Below, in pieces: positions 48,265-59,447 of a stretch of DNA of 64,000 nucleotides. The notes under the pieces were generated by a model, which was not told the DNA's origin, ran no database searches, and was given only the letters and a program-made list of their open reading frames with translations. A program made the translations under genes and the position numbers. The stretch lies in contig NC_079216.1 in NCBI RefSeq assembly GCF_029633865.1, positions 67,973,654 to 68,037,653 on the forward strand, written 5' to 3'. This DNA comes from Lampris incognitus. Lineage: Eukaryota; Chordata; Actinopteri; Lampriformes; Lampridae. Every line of letters begins with the position of its first letter. Within the stretch, counting starts at the first letter, position 1.

Positions 48265-49080
48265 TACACCATTATACTACTACAACTATACCATTACACT
48301 ACTACATCATTATACTACTAGAACTATACCATTATACTACTAGAACTATACCATTATACTACTACTACACCATTATACTACTACACCATTATACTACTAC
48401 AACTATACCATTTTACTACTACACCATTATACTACTACAACTATACCATTACACTACTACATCATTATACTACTAGAACTATACCATTATACTACTACTA
48501 CACCATTATACTACTACAACTATACCATTTTACTACTACACCATTATACTACCACAACTATACCATTACACTACTAGAACTATACCATTATACTACTACA
48601 CCATTATACTACCACAACTATACCATTATACTACTACAACTATACCATTATACTACTACAACTATACCATTATACTACTAAACCATTATACTACCACAAC
48701 TATACCATTATACTACTACACCATTATACTACAACTATACCATTATACTACTACTACACCATTATACTACTCCAACTATAGCATTATACTACTACACCAT
48801 TATACTACTACAACTATACCTTTATACTACTACACCATTATACTACTACAACTATACCATTATACTACTACACCATTATACTACTACAGCTATACCATTA
48901 CACTACTAGAACTATACCATTATACTACTACAACTATACCATTATACTACTACACCATTATACTACTACAACTACACCATTATACTACAACTATACCATT
49001 ATACTACTACACCATTATACTACTACAACTATACCATTATACTATTACTACAGCTATACCATTATACTACTACTACAACT
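48265..49080. repeat. AT-rich minisatellite (ACTATACCATT/ATACTACTAC)
   Basis: About 815 bp built from two alternating modules, ACTATACCATTATACTACTA and CACCATTATACTACTACA, giving irregular 17- to 24-bp units. No open frame of note. Confidence 0.95.
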
Positions 49081-49999
49081 GTCAACCTACTCACTGCTTT
49101 TCTCCACTTAAAAAAAAGTTCTCCACCTACAACACGATGAAGAAAAGACAAATATATACCATGAAATAAAATACTGAGTCTATAGGAGAACCCGCCAGTA
49201 TAATTGGGTTACTCACACATGATAAAGTCCACGAGTAGCTTCCCCTCCTTTTTGTCTCCCAGCAGAGAAGCTCAGGAGGATCACAGAGGAGGAGAACTTG
49301 TTCTCCACACGTTTTGTATGCAAGACGACCACGTTCAACAGCAGGGGGGAATGTGATTACATGCTCCGCACTGACAAATGAAAAAAACACGACTTTTTCC
49401 AATCATGCAGACTCCAGCTACCTCATGGCAATTTGACATGACAATGTTCTGCCCACCCATTGAAATTAATGTACTGCCTACTCCCCAAGGGGGGTGCAGG
49501 CTACTGTTTGAGTAGAAATTCTCAACGCAAGCATTCGCAACACACGGGGGGGGGCATTCTATGCCGACAGACCGACCAACATGCACAGGACAAATGCAGC
49601 GGACACAGGTGACATCCCTGCCATGACTCTATTACGCTCTGTCTTAAGGAAGAAGGTCTTACATAAAACTGACACCATTTTAGCTAAGCAGTGGAGCACT
49701 GTGTGAATTCCATCGCAGACCGCACGGCCAGGCTGGCTGAGGAGAGCAGTCTTAAGACAAAGAGACAGGAAAAAGCCTATCTGACAATATTAGGACTGTC
49801 GCAGTGATCCAGTCACCACAGAGGAGAAATACATGTCACGAAGCCGCACGATCGCATACACACATCCCATCCATACACACAAAAACAAACAATCTCACAC
49901 ACTCACACACACACTCACACTGACACGAACACCAGCACACACATGCACATGCACACACACATGCACGCACACACACGTTCACAGGCCAAGCAAAAGAAA

Positions 50000-50215
50000 G
50001 GCTGTGCAGGTCAAGCACCTCAACAGTAGCTGGGCCAGATGCTGATATGAGATCTTCCTCCACAGGTTTAAATCCACACACAGCCTGTCCTCCCAGGCGT
50101 CCTCTAGCTGCGTAACCAACCACCGCGCATCTTCTGCTGGCTCGGCCAGCCTCCACGTCCCCTTACCTCTGGTTCTCAAACGCTCCTTCAAGTACACAGC
50201 CCCCAACAGCAGCAC
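50000..50215 (-). CDS. Unrecognised open segment
   Basis: The minus strand reads LKERLRTRGKGTWRLAEPAE, then DARWLVTQLEDAWEDRLCVD and LNLWRKISYQHLAQLLLRCL. The balanced amino-acid use with spaced tryptophans looks protein-like, unlike the low-complexity frames nearby. No motif is recognised and no convincing splice sites flank it. It could be an old gene fragment, a transposon piece or chance. Confidence 0.2.
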
Positions 50216-50884
50216 AGGTTATCCCAGAGAAGATGACGGGGTTGGGGGAAGGGTAGGAGACAGAGAAAGAAACAGAGAGATGGAGAGACGACGACCGTGG
50301 GGAGACAACAGAGGGGAAAAAAAGAGATGTGCCAGTGGGGAACTGGGCTCCAACCAACCTGCCAGCTGATTGGTCAGAGAACTTCCACAGTCAACAGCGA
50401 CACCAATCTGCTGCTGCCTGTACTACACTGGAGTGCCTCGGTATTTTTGCTGCTACTGAGCGTGCATGTTTAAGTATGTGTGCGCATGCATGAGTACGCG
50501 TGCACGTGTGTATACAGCATGCAAGAGAGACATTGAGAGAGTGATAGACATAAAGGGAAAGAAATAAAGAGGTTACGTGTGTGTATGTCAGAGCTGACTT
50601 TTCTAAAGTTATAATGTTATAAAGAAAGAAAACCGTTTGCCACTTCTTTTAAGGGCTGAAGGTTAGGGTTTAGGGTTAGGCTCAGATTTAGATTAGGCCA
50701 TTACCATTATGGTTAGGTACGTGTGTGTATGTGTGTGTTAATTAGTTCATACGAGTTTGCATTTGTGTCGTGAGTGTAGATCAGTGGTAAACCAGTGTGT
50801 GTTGTTGTGTGTACATTATGTGTTTGCCATGTTCCATGACTCTCCTAAAAAGACATCCTCCTACCAGCTGCTCTCTCTGCTTAA

Positions 50885-50923
<39 letters not shown>

Positions 50924-50984
50924 CACGGATGGTGATGCGCTCCCTCCCAGCTGCAGACGCCAGTCTGATCGGACCACCAGGAAA

Positions 50985-51094
50985 ACCCAGCGGCACACGC
51001 TCATCACGTGGTCACCCAGTCCGGGACTGAGAAGGAAGAGTGGGCACAGCTGCACGGTCTCCAGATCTACTTAAAGGAAGGTCAAAGGGTCGTC
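50985..51094 (+). CDS. Unrecognised open segment ending at a GTAAGC
   Basis: The plus strand reads HQENPAAHAHHVVTQSGTEK, then EEWAQLHGLQIYLKEGQRVV and AK, directly followed by GTAAGC, which could be a donor. The TEKEEWAQ text vaguely recalls the last strand/helix of a PH domain, but this is too short to claim. It is antisense to magi2. Confidence 0.2.
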
Positions 51095-51136
51095 GCCAAA
51101 GTAAGCAAATAGTAAAGACAAAGAAGTGAAACCACA

Positions 51137-51865
51137 GGGTCGTTTACACGGCAACGTTTTCAGCATAAAACGGTAACGTGCTGTTGCGTCGTGGCCGTCC
51201 CTTCACACGACAGCGGCGTTGTGGGGGCTCGAAAACGCAAACTTTTGAAACCGGGTTCCAGAGGGGAACCTTTTGAAAACGCGACTCCAGCGTCGCCGTG
51301 TAAACCAGCAAAACCGGTTCCTGCGAAAAGGGTGACGTCGCGGCTTTACTTCGCACATGCGTATTACGTTTTCAGTCAAATAAGCATGCGCGAGTAAAAA
51401 GAGCGCTAATAATGGCGGGTTAGCGAGCTGTTTGCGCGGTTCTCTCTGCTGAGTTTATTAACGCTCCTCCGGCAAAGCGTAGACCTGCTGCTCCGCTACC
51501 GGGACCAGCGGAGACGCTTCTTTACATGCGCCCAACTCCCGGTCCACCTACACGCAGACGGAGAATGATCTGTTTCCCATCGTACACCCGCCATCGTCTG
51601 TTTGTTTACTCACCGCTCTGAGAAGAAAGCATTTGTGCGCAGGCGCCTGGTGTTATCGGGGTCCCCGGAAAGGCTCTCTAATACAAAGTTTCACCGCCAC
51701 CTACTGGCCTGGCATGCACACTACAGCGTTTTCAGTCTTTTTTTGCGGATCCGTGAGCATGCGGATCGTATTCAAAACGATATCGTCTGAACGTGGAGCT
51801 TTGTTAAAACGCAAAGGAAAAACTTTTCTGCTTTTAGCAGAAACCGTTGTCATGTAAACGTAGCA
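51137..51865. mobile_element. Non-autonomous DNA transposon with about 25-bp inverted ends
   Basis: The left end GTCGTTTACACGGCAACGTT and the right end AACCGTTGTCATGTAAACGT are imperfect inverted repeats. The interior is CG-rich (many CGTTTTC/GAAAACG words) and non-coding. This fits a dispersed fish element of about 730 bp whose superfamily I cannot assign. Confidence 0.55.
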
Positions 51866-52340
51866 TAACTTAGTTGTTGCATGCTGACACACACTGAGCA
51901 GTGGGGCTGACAGTGCCCCTTGACCTTCCCACCGCCATCCCCACACCCCAAGGACACGGATTTTACTCCCTCATTTAACCGACAGAAACTGGAGACTTTT
52001 TTTGCTGCTTCGAGTTATAAGCATGGAACAAGATAAGCATTGATCACACAGTTGAAGAAGCAATAACGAACAAAAATGGCAATGAAATAGAAAACGCGCA
52101 CCTTTTTTTTTTTTGCTCCACCCCCCCCCCCTTTTCCCCCCAATTGTATCCGGGCAATTGCCCCACTCTTCCGAGCCGTCCCGGTCTCTGCTCCACCCCC
52201 TCTGCTGATCCGGGGAGGGCTGCAGACTACCACATGCCTCCTCCCATACATGTGGAGTCACCAGCCACTTCTTTTCACCTGACAGTGAGGAGTTTCACCA
52301 GGGGGGCGTAGCGCGCGGTAGGATCACGCTATTCCCCCTA

Positions 52341-52849
52341 TAGGTAGACGACCGGTATACCCTAGACCAGGGGTGGCTGACCATGTGCCATGGAGAGCCA
52401 TGTGAGTGCAGGTTTTCATTCCAGCCGGACTCCACACCAGGTGATTTCACTGATGAGCAACCCTTCAAGCAAAGAGGAAGGATGCATGAGTGAAATCACC
52501 TGGTGTGGAGTCGGGTTGGAATGAAAACCTGCACTCACATGGCTCTCCATGGCACATGGTCAGCCACCGATGCCCTACATGATCCGTATACCCTTAGGGT
52601 TAGGGTCTCAGTCCTATTGTGTCTTCACGTTACTAAGTATTACACGATTATTATTATTAGTATTATGCTATTAATGTACCGTTGGCTACGACTACTACCA
52701 CCACCACTTTGCTGCCAACGTGACAGTTTAAACACAGGCAACAACCGTTCAAAGTAGGCTGGGAGGACCCTTTGACCGACTGACCAATAGAATTGCTTCG
52801 TAACAACTTCCGAGGTATACGGATATAGGGTAGACCGGTCGTCTACCTA
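52341..52849. mobile_element. Short inverted-repeat DNA element inside SINE copy 9
   Basis: The terminal inverted repeat TAGGTAGACGACCGGT(A/C)TA is at 52341-52360, with its inverse at about 52830-52848 (ACCGGTCGTCTACCTA). Additional TATACGG/CCGTATA text lies inside both ends. It is about 510 bp, non-coding, and hosts a further hairpin element. Confidence 0.7.
52371..52568. mobile_element. Hairpin MITE nested in the 52.3-52.8 kb element
   Basis: Arms of about 79 bp (52371-52450 and 52490-52568) are near-perfect inverted copies starting GGGTGGCTGACCATGTGCCA, separated by a 39-bp loop. Such foldback elements are common in fish. No coding. Confidence 0.85.
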
Positions 52850-53163
52850 CCCCCCCCCCCCCCAACCAACCAACCAGCCAACAGGCGCCCCGACCGATCA
52901 GAGGAGGCGCTAGTGCAGTGATCAGGACACATACCCACATCCGGCTTCCCACGCCTGACCAAGCCGGAGGTAACACGGGGATTCGAACTGGCAATCCCCG
53001 TGTTGGTAGGCAATGGAATAGACTTCCATGCCACCCAGCCGCCCCCGAAAAACGCTCTTTCAACCTGTCATACAGAGACCACTTGTTCTTAAATATTTGT
53101 TTAGTGACCGTATTGTGTCTGCCTGGCTACCTGGGTGCCCTGAGAAACAGGGAACACGCTGAA

Positions 53164-53191
53164 AGAAGAAGAAGAAGAAGAAGAAGATGAC

Positions 53192-53234
<43 letters not shown>
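53164..53234. repeat. (GAA)n(GAT)n trinucleotide repeat
   Basis: About seven GAA units followed by about 15 GAT units. Confidence 0.95.
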
Positions 53235-53741
53235 GTGTGTCCGCCTGGCTAGGCAGGGCCCCGGAGCGTACAGGATCTGCCTTTTGCTGAGTGACTTCCA
53301 CAGCAGAGCGAGACACTCTGCCAACTCGCATTCTTCTTTAACACCATATGTTACTGAATATTCAGGAACAGAATATAATACAAAACACACATGACAGCAA
53401 AGATAGATACGAGCAGATCACAGACCCTAAGGGATGAAAAAACCCACAAAAAGAGACAGCATGGCATGTAGACATACACGTTATACTCAAGACATTGTAC
53501 AGACAGTATGCAGCTAATCCAAAACAGTAAAATACCCCAGAGAGAACATCAGACATTCACGGGGGCACTGGAAGGATGCCAGGTCACAGCGCAATGCCCC
53601 CTGCTTACTAGCAAGCAAGCAAAACTTTCTTTACACAGCACATTTCGAGCGTGGGCGGCCAAGGAAGTTACAGCCACTTGGTTACAGCCAAAACTATGTG
53701 GGCAGTGTATAAAATAAAAACATTACACACAATTAAACAAC

Positions 53742-53746
53742 TAAAA

Positions 53747-53783
<37 letters not shown>

Positions 53784-55262
53784 TCGGCTGCTCCCGTTAG
53801 GGGGCGCCACAGCGGATCATCTGTTTCCATCTCTTCCTGTCTTCTGCATCTTCCTCTGTCACACCAGCCACCTGCATGTCCTCCCTCACCACCTCCATAA
53901 ACCTCCTCTTTGGCCTTCCTCTTCTCCTCTTCCCTGGCAGCTCCATATTCAGCATCCTTCTCCCAGTATACCCAGCATCTCTCCTCCACACATGTCCAAA
54001 CCATCTCAATCTTGCCTCTCTTGCTTTGTCACCAAACCGTCCAACCTGAGCTGTCCCTCTAATATAATAGTTCCTAATCCTGTCCTTCTTCATCACTCCC
54101 AATGAAAATCTTATCATCTTCAACTCTGCCACCTCCAGCTCCTCCTCCTGTCTTTTCATCAGTGCCACTGTCTCCAAACCATATAACATAGCTGGTCTCA
54201 CAACCTTCTTGTAAACCTTCCCTTTAACTCTTGTTGGTACCCTTCTGTCACACATCACTCCTGACACTCTTCTCCACCCACTCCACCCTGCCTGCACTCT
54301 CTTCTTCACCTCTTGTCCTCACTTCCCATTTCTTTGGACAGTTGACCCCAAATGACAAAGATCATTGACCTTTGTCACCTCTACTCCTTGCATCCTCACC
54401 ATTCCGCCATCCTCCCTCTCATTCATGCATATGTATTCTGTCTTGCTCCTACTGACTTTCATTTGCATCTGTGGTGCTCTTTCGTGGTATGAAACCATAC
54501 TGCTGCTGCTGATCATCACCTCTCCTCTTAACCTAGCTTCTATTACTCTTTCCCATATCTTCATGCTGTGGCTGATCAACTTTATACCTCTGTAGTTGCT
54601 ACAGTTCTGCACATCGCCCTTGTTCTTGAAAATCGGTACCAGTGTGCTTCTTCTCCACTCCTCAGGCATCCTCTCACTTTCCAGGATTGTGTTAAACAAT
54701 CTAGTTAAAAACCACACTGCCATCTCTCCTAAACACCTCCATGCCTCCATAGGTATGTCATCAGGACCAACTGCCTTTCCACTCCTCATCCTCTTCATAG
54801 CTGCCCTCACTTCCTCCTTGCTAATCCACCGCACCTCCTGATTCACTATCCCCACATCATCCAACCTTCTCTATCTCATTTTCTTCATTCATCAGCCCCT
54901 CAAAGTACTCCTTCCACCTTCTCAGCACACTCTCATCACTAGTCAGCACATTTCCATCTCTATCCTTGATCGTCCTAACCTGCTGCACATCCTTTGCAGC
55001 TTGATCCCTCTGTCTAGCCAATCGGTACAAGTCCTTTTCTCCTTCCTCAGTGTCCAACCTGTCATACAACTCACCATACGCCTTTTCCTTTGCCTTCACA
55101 AACTCTTCACTTTACGCTGCATCTCCTTGCACGCCTGTCTACATTCTTCATCTCTCTGACTATCCCACATTTTCTTTGCCCTCCTCCTCTGTATACTTTG
55201 CTGTACTTCCTCATTCCACCACCAAGTCTCCTCATCTTCCTTCCTCTGTCCAGATGACATAC
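53742..55262 (-). mobile_element. RTE-type LINE copy with internal deletion
   Basis: Minus-strand RTE-like polymerase. 55099-54857 carries LYRLARQRDQAAKDVQQV. 54864-54319 carries AMKRMRSGKAVGPDDIPMEA, then SNYRGIKLISHSMKIWERVI. It jumps from MVSYHERAPQ straight to MKVSRSKTEYICM, so the segment with the catalytic Asp-Asp box is missing. 54309-53800 holds the C-terminal thumb region and RFMEVVREDMQVAGVTEEDA, ending MIRCG. The element ends in an (ACT)n tail at 53749-53782 and is 5' truncated near 55262. The RTE assignment rests on remembered motifs. Confidence 0.85.
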
Positions 55263-56165
55263 CAAGTAATAATAATAATAATAAATCAATCTTATATAGA
55301 CCTTTTCAAGTACTCAAAGTCGCTTTACAATAAATGGAGTGAAACAAGATGACAGATGAACATAACACAGACATACAGGGATGGATGAGAAGGGGGGCTA
55401 CGAGAGGGAGAAGCGGCAGCCACAGACGACGCCAGCAGTACTCTCCCACTTGGACAGATATAAAGAGAAAGAAAAACAAACATCGTAAATCACATAAATC
55501 ACAGATGCAGGTCAAGCGCTCAGTCCCCAGCCTGCCCCAGACCAGGGGTGTATGAGCAGACGGCGGGGCACGAGAAGGCAATGGAGAAAAGGTGTACCTT
55601 GAGACGGGATTGGAGAGTGGGAGAGACTCTGAGTCTCTAATGATTTGGGAAAGTGAGTTCCAGAGCCTGGGAGCTCTTCTGGAGAAGGCTCGGTCACCAA
55701 AGCCGCAGAGGTTGGACCTGGGGGTAGAGAGAAGGGAGGCTGAAGTGGATCTGGGGGACCGAGAGGGCTGGTAGGGGGAGAGGAGATCGGTGAGGTATGG
55801 GGGAGCCAGTTTGTGAAGGGCTTTATAAGTAAGAACCAGGAGTTTGTAATTGATCCAGTGGGAGATGGGTAGCCAGTGGAGGTCTTTTAGGGCTGGGGTA
55901 ATGTGGTGCCAGGATTTGGTGAAAGTTAAAAGTTGGGCAGATGCATTCTGGACCAATTGGAGTGTCTTGATAGAGCTAGCGCTGATGCCATAGAGGAGTG
56001 AGTTGCAGTAATCAAGGCGGGAGGAGATGAAGGCATGGATCAGTATCTCAGCAGCAGGGCGTGTGAGAGAGGATCTTGTTTTTCAATATTGCGAAGGTGG
56101 TAGAAGGAGGATTTGACCAATTGGCGGATATGTGGCTCAAGGGAGAGGGTGGGATCAAGCCTGGC
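55263..56165 (-). mobile_element. L2/Rex1-like LINE 3' part
   Basis: The minus strand reads LHWLPISHWINYKLLVLTYK, then ALHKLAPPYLTDLLSPY, GFGDRAFSRRAPRLWNSL and DSESLP, the post-RT region of L2/CR1-group LINEs. The frame starts to break upstream of 55956. The 3' end is an (AAT)n tail at 55267-55284. It abuts the truncated RTE copy. Confidence 0.8.
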
Positions 56166-56189
56166 TCTACTAGCAGATCTTCTAACTCC

Positions 56190-57783
56190 CTTTCATTGAC
56201 AACCTCTCTGATTTGTGGACCAACAAAATGCCTTCCTTAATGCTGGCATCAGTTATTCTTGGAAACATCTGTCTCAGACGGAGACAGATGTCCATCACCT
56301 TCTTTGTTCATTGCTTCACAACATGTTTCATCAATCTGAGTTTTATATGAAGAGGAGGCAGAATATCTTTGTTGGGTCGACAAGTGGTTTATGCGCCACT
56401 TTTCTGCCCTGGACCAAAATACTTACGGAGCGGCCGGTTCTTTTTAATGTAACGTGAATGTGTAGCACGGCTATCCCATTCACACAGGAAACAACAGTAC
56501 TTCGTATATCCGAGCAGCATTCCTAGTAGCAGTGCCAATACTTTTAGATCACCACACGTTCCAGTCGTAATTGTTGTACTGTATGCATTTCAACAACAGT
56601 TCCATGTTATTGTAGGTTTCTTTCATGTGTACTGCATAGCCAGTGGGTACTGAAGGGGGACATTGCCATTGTGTAACAGGACAGCTTTCAGGCGTAACTT
56701 TGACAAATCTATAAAAAGACACCATTGTTATGGCCGGACTCGATGAAGCAGCAATATTGGCAACGCTGTCTTTGGGAGGGGGGCGGAGTCGGCTTGTGTT
56801 CGTCACGAGTGCGTCTCTGGGTGTGTCGGAAAAAGCAGTGGTTCGGCCTGGAGTCGCCTTGTCACGAAAGTGGCGAGGCGTCTCCATCGAGACTGCCGGC
56901 CGGAGAGATGCAGTTGGCGAACGCATGCAGTACGAGGGTGGGTGTTTGAATTAAAATAGGGATTGATTGGCCACTAAATTGGGAGAAAAAGGGAAAAATC
57001 AGAAATAATTTTTTTTTAAAAAGACACCATTGCTGTGGGTCACGCACACAACCCAAAGCCATGAACAATCCATCAATGTCAGTGCAGAAACAGAGGATGT
57101 CAACCTGCGTAAAGAAGTTTGTCAAATGTTCTTGGCGGTTCCAAAAGATAGAAATTTCTGTTCCTGGTGACACCAAACCCCATCCTTGCAATCGTGAACC
57201 AAGTAGTTCTGCTTTAGCTTTTGACGAATCTAAGTCCCTGACCAGGTCATTTAATCCTGGCTGTTATCAGATGAGGATAACCAGGCATAAAGGGTTCAAC
57301 ATCTGGACCAGTGTTGTTTTCCGCATCTGGTTCATGAGTTGTGGCATCTTCATCTGCCTCATCTAGGGTCCATGTCTCTGGTGGCTTTGGTACTGGCAAA
57401 CTGTCATCATGTGACCCTGGTCTCATGGCTGAAGGCTGATTGGGGTATTCAATAGATTTCTTATTTTTAGTAGAGAACCCAGATATAATGGTCAGACAGA
57501 AGTAACAGTCCGTCACATGATCCTTCTGTTCTCGCCATATCATTGGGACTGCAAATGGCATTGACTTCCAAGGACCTCTGAGCCAAGCTCTCAGGTTGAC
57601 TGCACATGTTGCACAACAAATGTGAGGAGCCCAGGGTTTCTCTTGGTCACCAATTTTACATCAGAAGTAGAGCTCATAGGCTTTCTTAATAAGTGCAGTC
57701 ATGGTGCGTGTTTGAGCCTTAAGCGTATCCTCACCACAAATGTAACAGGAGGTACTGCAGCTGCTGCAACACTGACGAGACAT
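56190..57783 (-). pseudogene. Decayed multicopy transposon-like gene of unknown class, split by a SINE
   Basis: From ATG at 57783: CCSSCSTSCYICGEDTLKAQ, an in-frame stop near 57663, HICCATCAVNLRAWLRG, then PFAVPMIWREQKDHVTDCYF, YPNQPSAMRP and LPVPKPPE. After an acidic stretch come SSKAKAELLGSRLQGW and DILCFCTDIDGLFMALG. After the SINE, YAVHMKETYNNMELLLKCIQ follows, and then degraded text including EAMNKEGDG and FVGPQIREV. The CxxC pairs suggest zinc binding. I remember many near-identical uncharacterised proteins in fish and arthropods, so this is a repeat-encoded gene, but I cannot name its transposon class. Confidence 0.6.
56728..57017 (+). mobile_element. Second SINE type sharing the family A tail
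   Basis: 290 bp ending ATTGGGAGAAAAAGGGAAAA and an A/T-rich tail, flanked by a perfect 15-bp duplication, AAAAAGACACCATTG (56713-56727 and 57018-57032). The body differs from family A; only the last 30 bp look alike, as in SINEs that share one LINE partner. Confidence 0.75.
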
Positions 57784-58189
57784 TTTTGCTGTATTAAATC
57801 TTCCTGAAGACAAGAAATCCTATTGTTAAGTATACTCACTATGCTATTGCCTGAAGAATATGTGCATCAACATGCATCCAAACAGCATCTGTACATGTGA
57901 GCAGCTTTTATAGCCTGTCTGCCAGCATCTAACCTGACTAAACATCAGGCATGCCTAAGACAACATGTGCATAGCACCTACACTGAGTGCATTCCCAGGC
58001 AGGCTTGGACTGACCAACACAGCTTGCTTTGTGGGCAACATACAAGTAGACTTAGAATATGATGGGAAATCACAAAAATAGGTCATATCTACAAAACGGT
58101 ATGTCATAGGAAAATTTCAAGGTGATTTATGTGATAAGCAACCCAAAATCCATAATATATACCCAAAAGTGTTCAGGAAGCAAAACCTT
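57784..58189. other. Unassigned sequence
   Basis: Upstream of the multicopy gene in its sense. No further motif; possibly its 5' untranslated region. Confidence 0.3.
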
Positions 58190-58560
58190 AGTTGTCCAGT
58201 ATTTCCAGTGTCATACTCAACTCTTTCTAATACCCTCTTCACTTCCAACACACCCTTGACATACTCATCCTTCAGAATTACCCCTACCCCCCCCCCATCC
58301 ACACCCTGGTAGAAGAGTTTGAACCCACCTCTGATGCTCCTGGCCTTACTCCCCTTCCACCTGGTCTCTTGCACACACACTATATCTACCTTTCTTCTCT
58401 CCATCATATCAACCAGCCCTCTCCCTTTACCAGTCATCAGTCATAGTGCCAACAATCAAAGTTCTGACTCTCATCTCCACACTCCTACCCTTCCTCCTCT
58501 CCCACTGCCTCTGTACATGCCTTCCCCCTCTTCTCACATAAAACAACACCTGTGTGTAAG
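58190..58560 (-). mobile_element. RTE-type LINE 5' fragment (endonuclease start)
   Basis: The minus strand reads MTGKGRGLVDMMERRKVDIV, then CVQETRWKGSKARSIRGG and FKLFYQGVDGGGVGVILKDE, the start of an APE endonuclease with the QETRW motif. It breaks at about 58200. It sits just beyond the 3' tail of the next RTE copy. Confidence 0.8.
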
Positions 58561-58582
58561 TAAAATAAAATAATACAATCTA

Positions 58583-59447
58583 CTACTACTTTCGGCTGCT
58601 CCCATTAGGGGTCGCCACAGCGGATCATTCGTTTCCATCTCTTTCTGTCCTCAGCATCTTCCTCTGTCACACCAGCCACCTGCATGTCCTCCCTCACCAC
58701 ATCCATAAACCTCCTCTTTGGCCGTCCTCTTTTCCTCTTCCTTGGCAGCTCCATATTCAGCATCCTTCTCCCAGTATACCCAGCATCTCTCCTCCACACA
58801 TGTCCAAGCCATCTCAATCTTGCCTCCCTTGCTTTGTCTCCAAACCGTCCAACTTGAGCAGTCCCTCTAATATAATCATTCCTAATTCTGTCCTTCTTCA
58901 TCACTCCCAATAAAAATCTTAGCATCTTCAACTCTGCCACCTCCAGCTCCGCCTCAGTGCCACTGTCTCCAAACCATATAACATAGCTGGTCTCACTACC
59001 ATCTTGTAAACCTTCCCTTTAACTCTTGCTGGTACCCTTCTGTCGCAAATCACTCCTGACACTCTTCTCCACCCTGCCTGCACTCTCTTCTTCACCTTTC
59101 TTCTGCACTCCCCATTACTTTGGACAGTTGACCCAAAGTATTTAAACTCATACGCCTTCGTCACCTCCACTCCTTGCATCCTCACCATTCCGCCGTCCTC
59201 CCTCTTATTCATGCATAGGTTGTCTTGCTCCTACTGACTTTCATTGCTCTTCTTTCCAGTGCATACCTCCACCTCTCCAGGCTCTCCCCAACCTGCACCC
59301 TACTCTCACTACAGATCACAATGTCATCCACAAACATCATCATCCACAGAGACTCCTGCCTGATCTCGTCTATCAACCTGTCCATCACCATCGCAAACAA
59401 GAAAGGGCTCAGAGCCGATCCTTGATGTAATCCCACCTCCACCTTGA
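58583..59447 (-). mobile_element. RTE-type LINE, 3' half (with catalytic box)
   Basis: 59447-59212 reads EVGLHQGSALSPFLFAMVMD, then MMMFVDDIVICSESRVQVGE. The catalytic Asp pair is thus present here, unlike in the copy at 53.7 kb. 59212-58605 gives DGGMVRMQGVEVTKAYEFKY, RVQAGWRRVSGV and the C-terminal RFMDVVREDMQVAGVTEEDA, followed by a short (ACT)n tail. It is the 3' half of one copy whose 5' part lies at 61645-62135, separated by an L2 insertion. Confidence 0.88.

Larger units (their letters stand above)
49081..51136. other. Intronic stretch with two unexplained open segments
   Basis: CA-rich DNA at 49855-49980 and a CA repeat at 50887-50921. Two protein-like open segments (49979-50170 minus and 50985-51094 plus) are listed separately. 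PDZ0 exons of magi2, expected to the right, are not seen. Confidence 0.4.
52098..53047 (-). mobile_element. tRNA-derived SINE, family A, copy 9, split by a 0.5-kb insertion
   Basis: Tail and 3' body lie at 52100-52338, head and 5' body at 52851-53046. The B box antisense (GGGGATTCGAACTGG) is at about 52977. The halves join correctly if 52341-52849 is removed. A weak duplication, AAAACGC, flanks the whole. Confidence 0.82.

Noticed and set aside
49200..49262. Possible minus-strand exon reading GDKKEGKLLVDFIM before a GTGAGT
   Set aside because: No match to any part of MAGI2 as I know it, a stop lies just upstream, and no clear acceptor. Probably chance.
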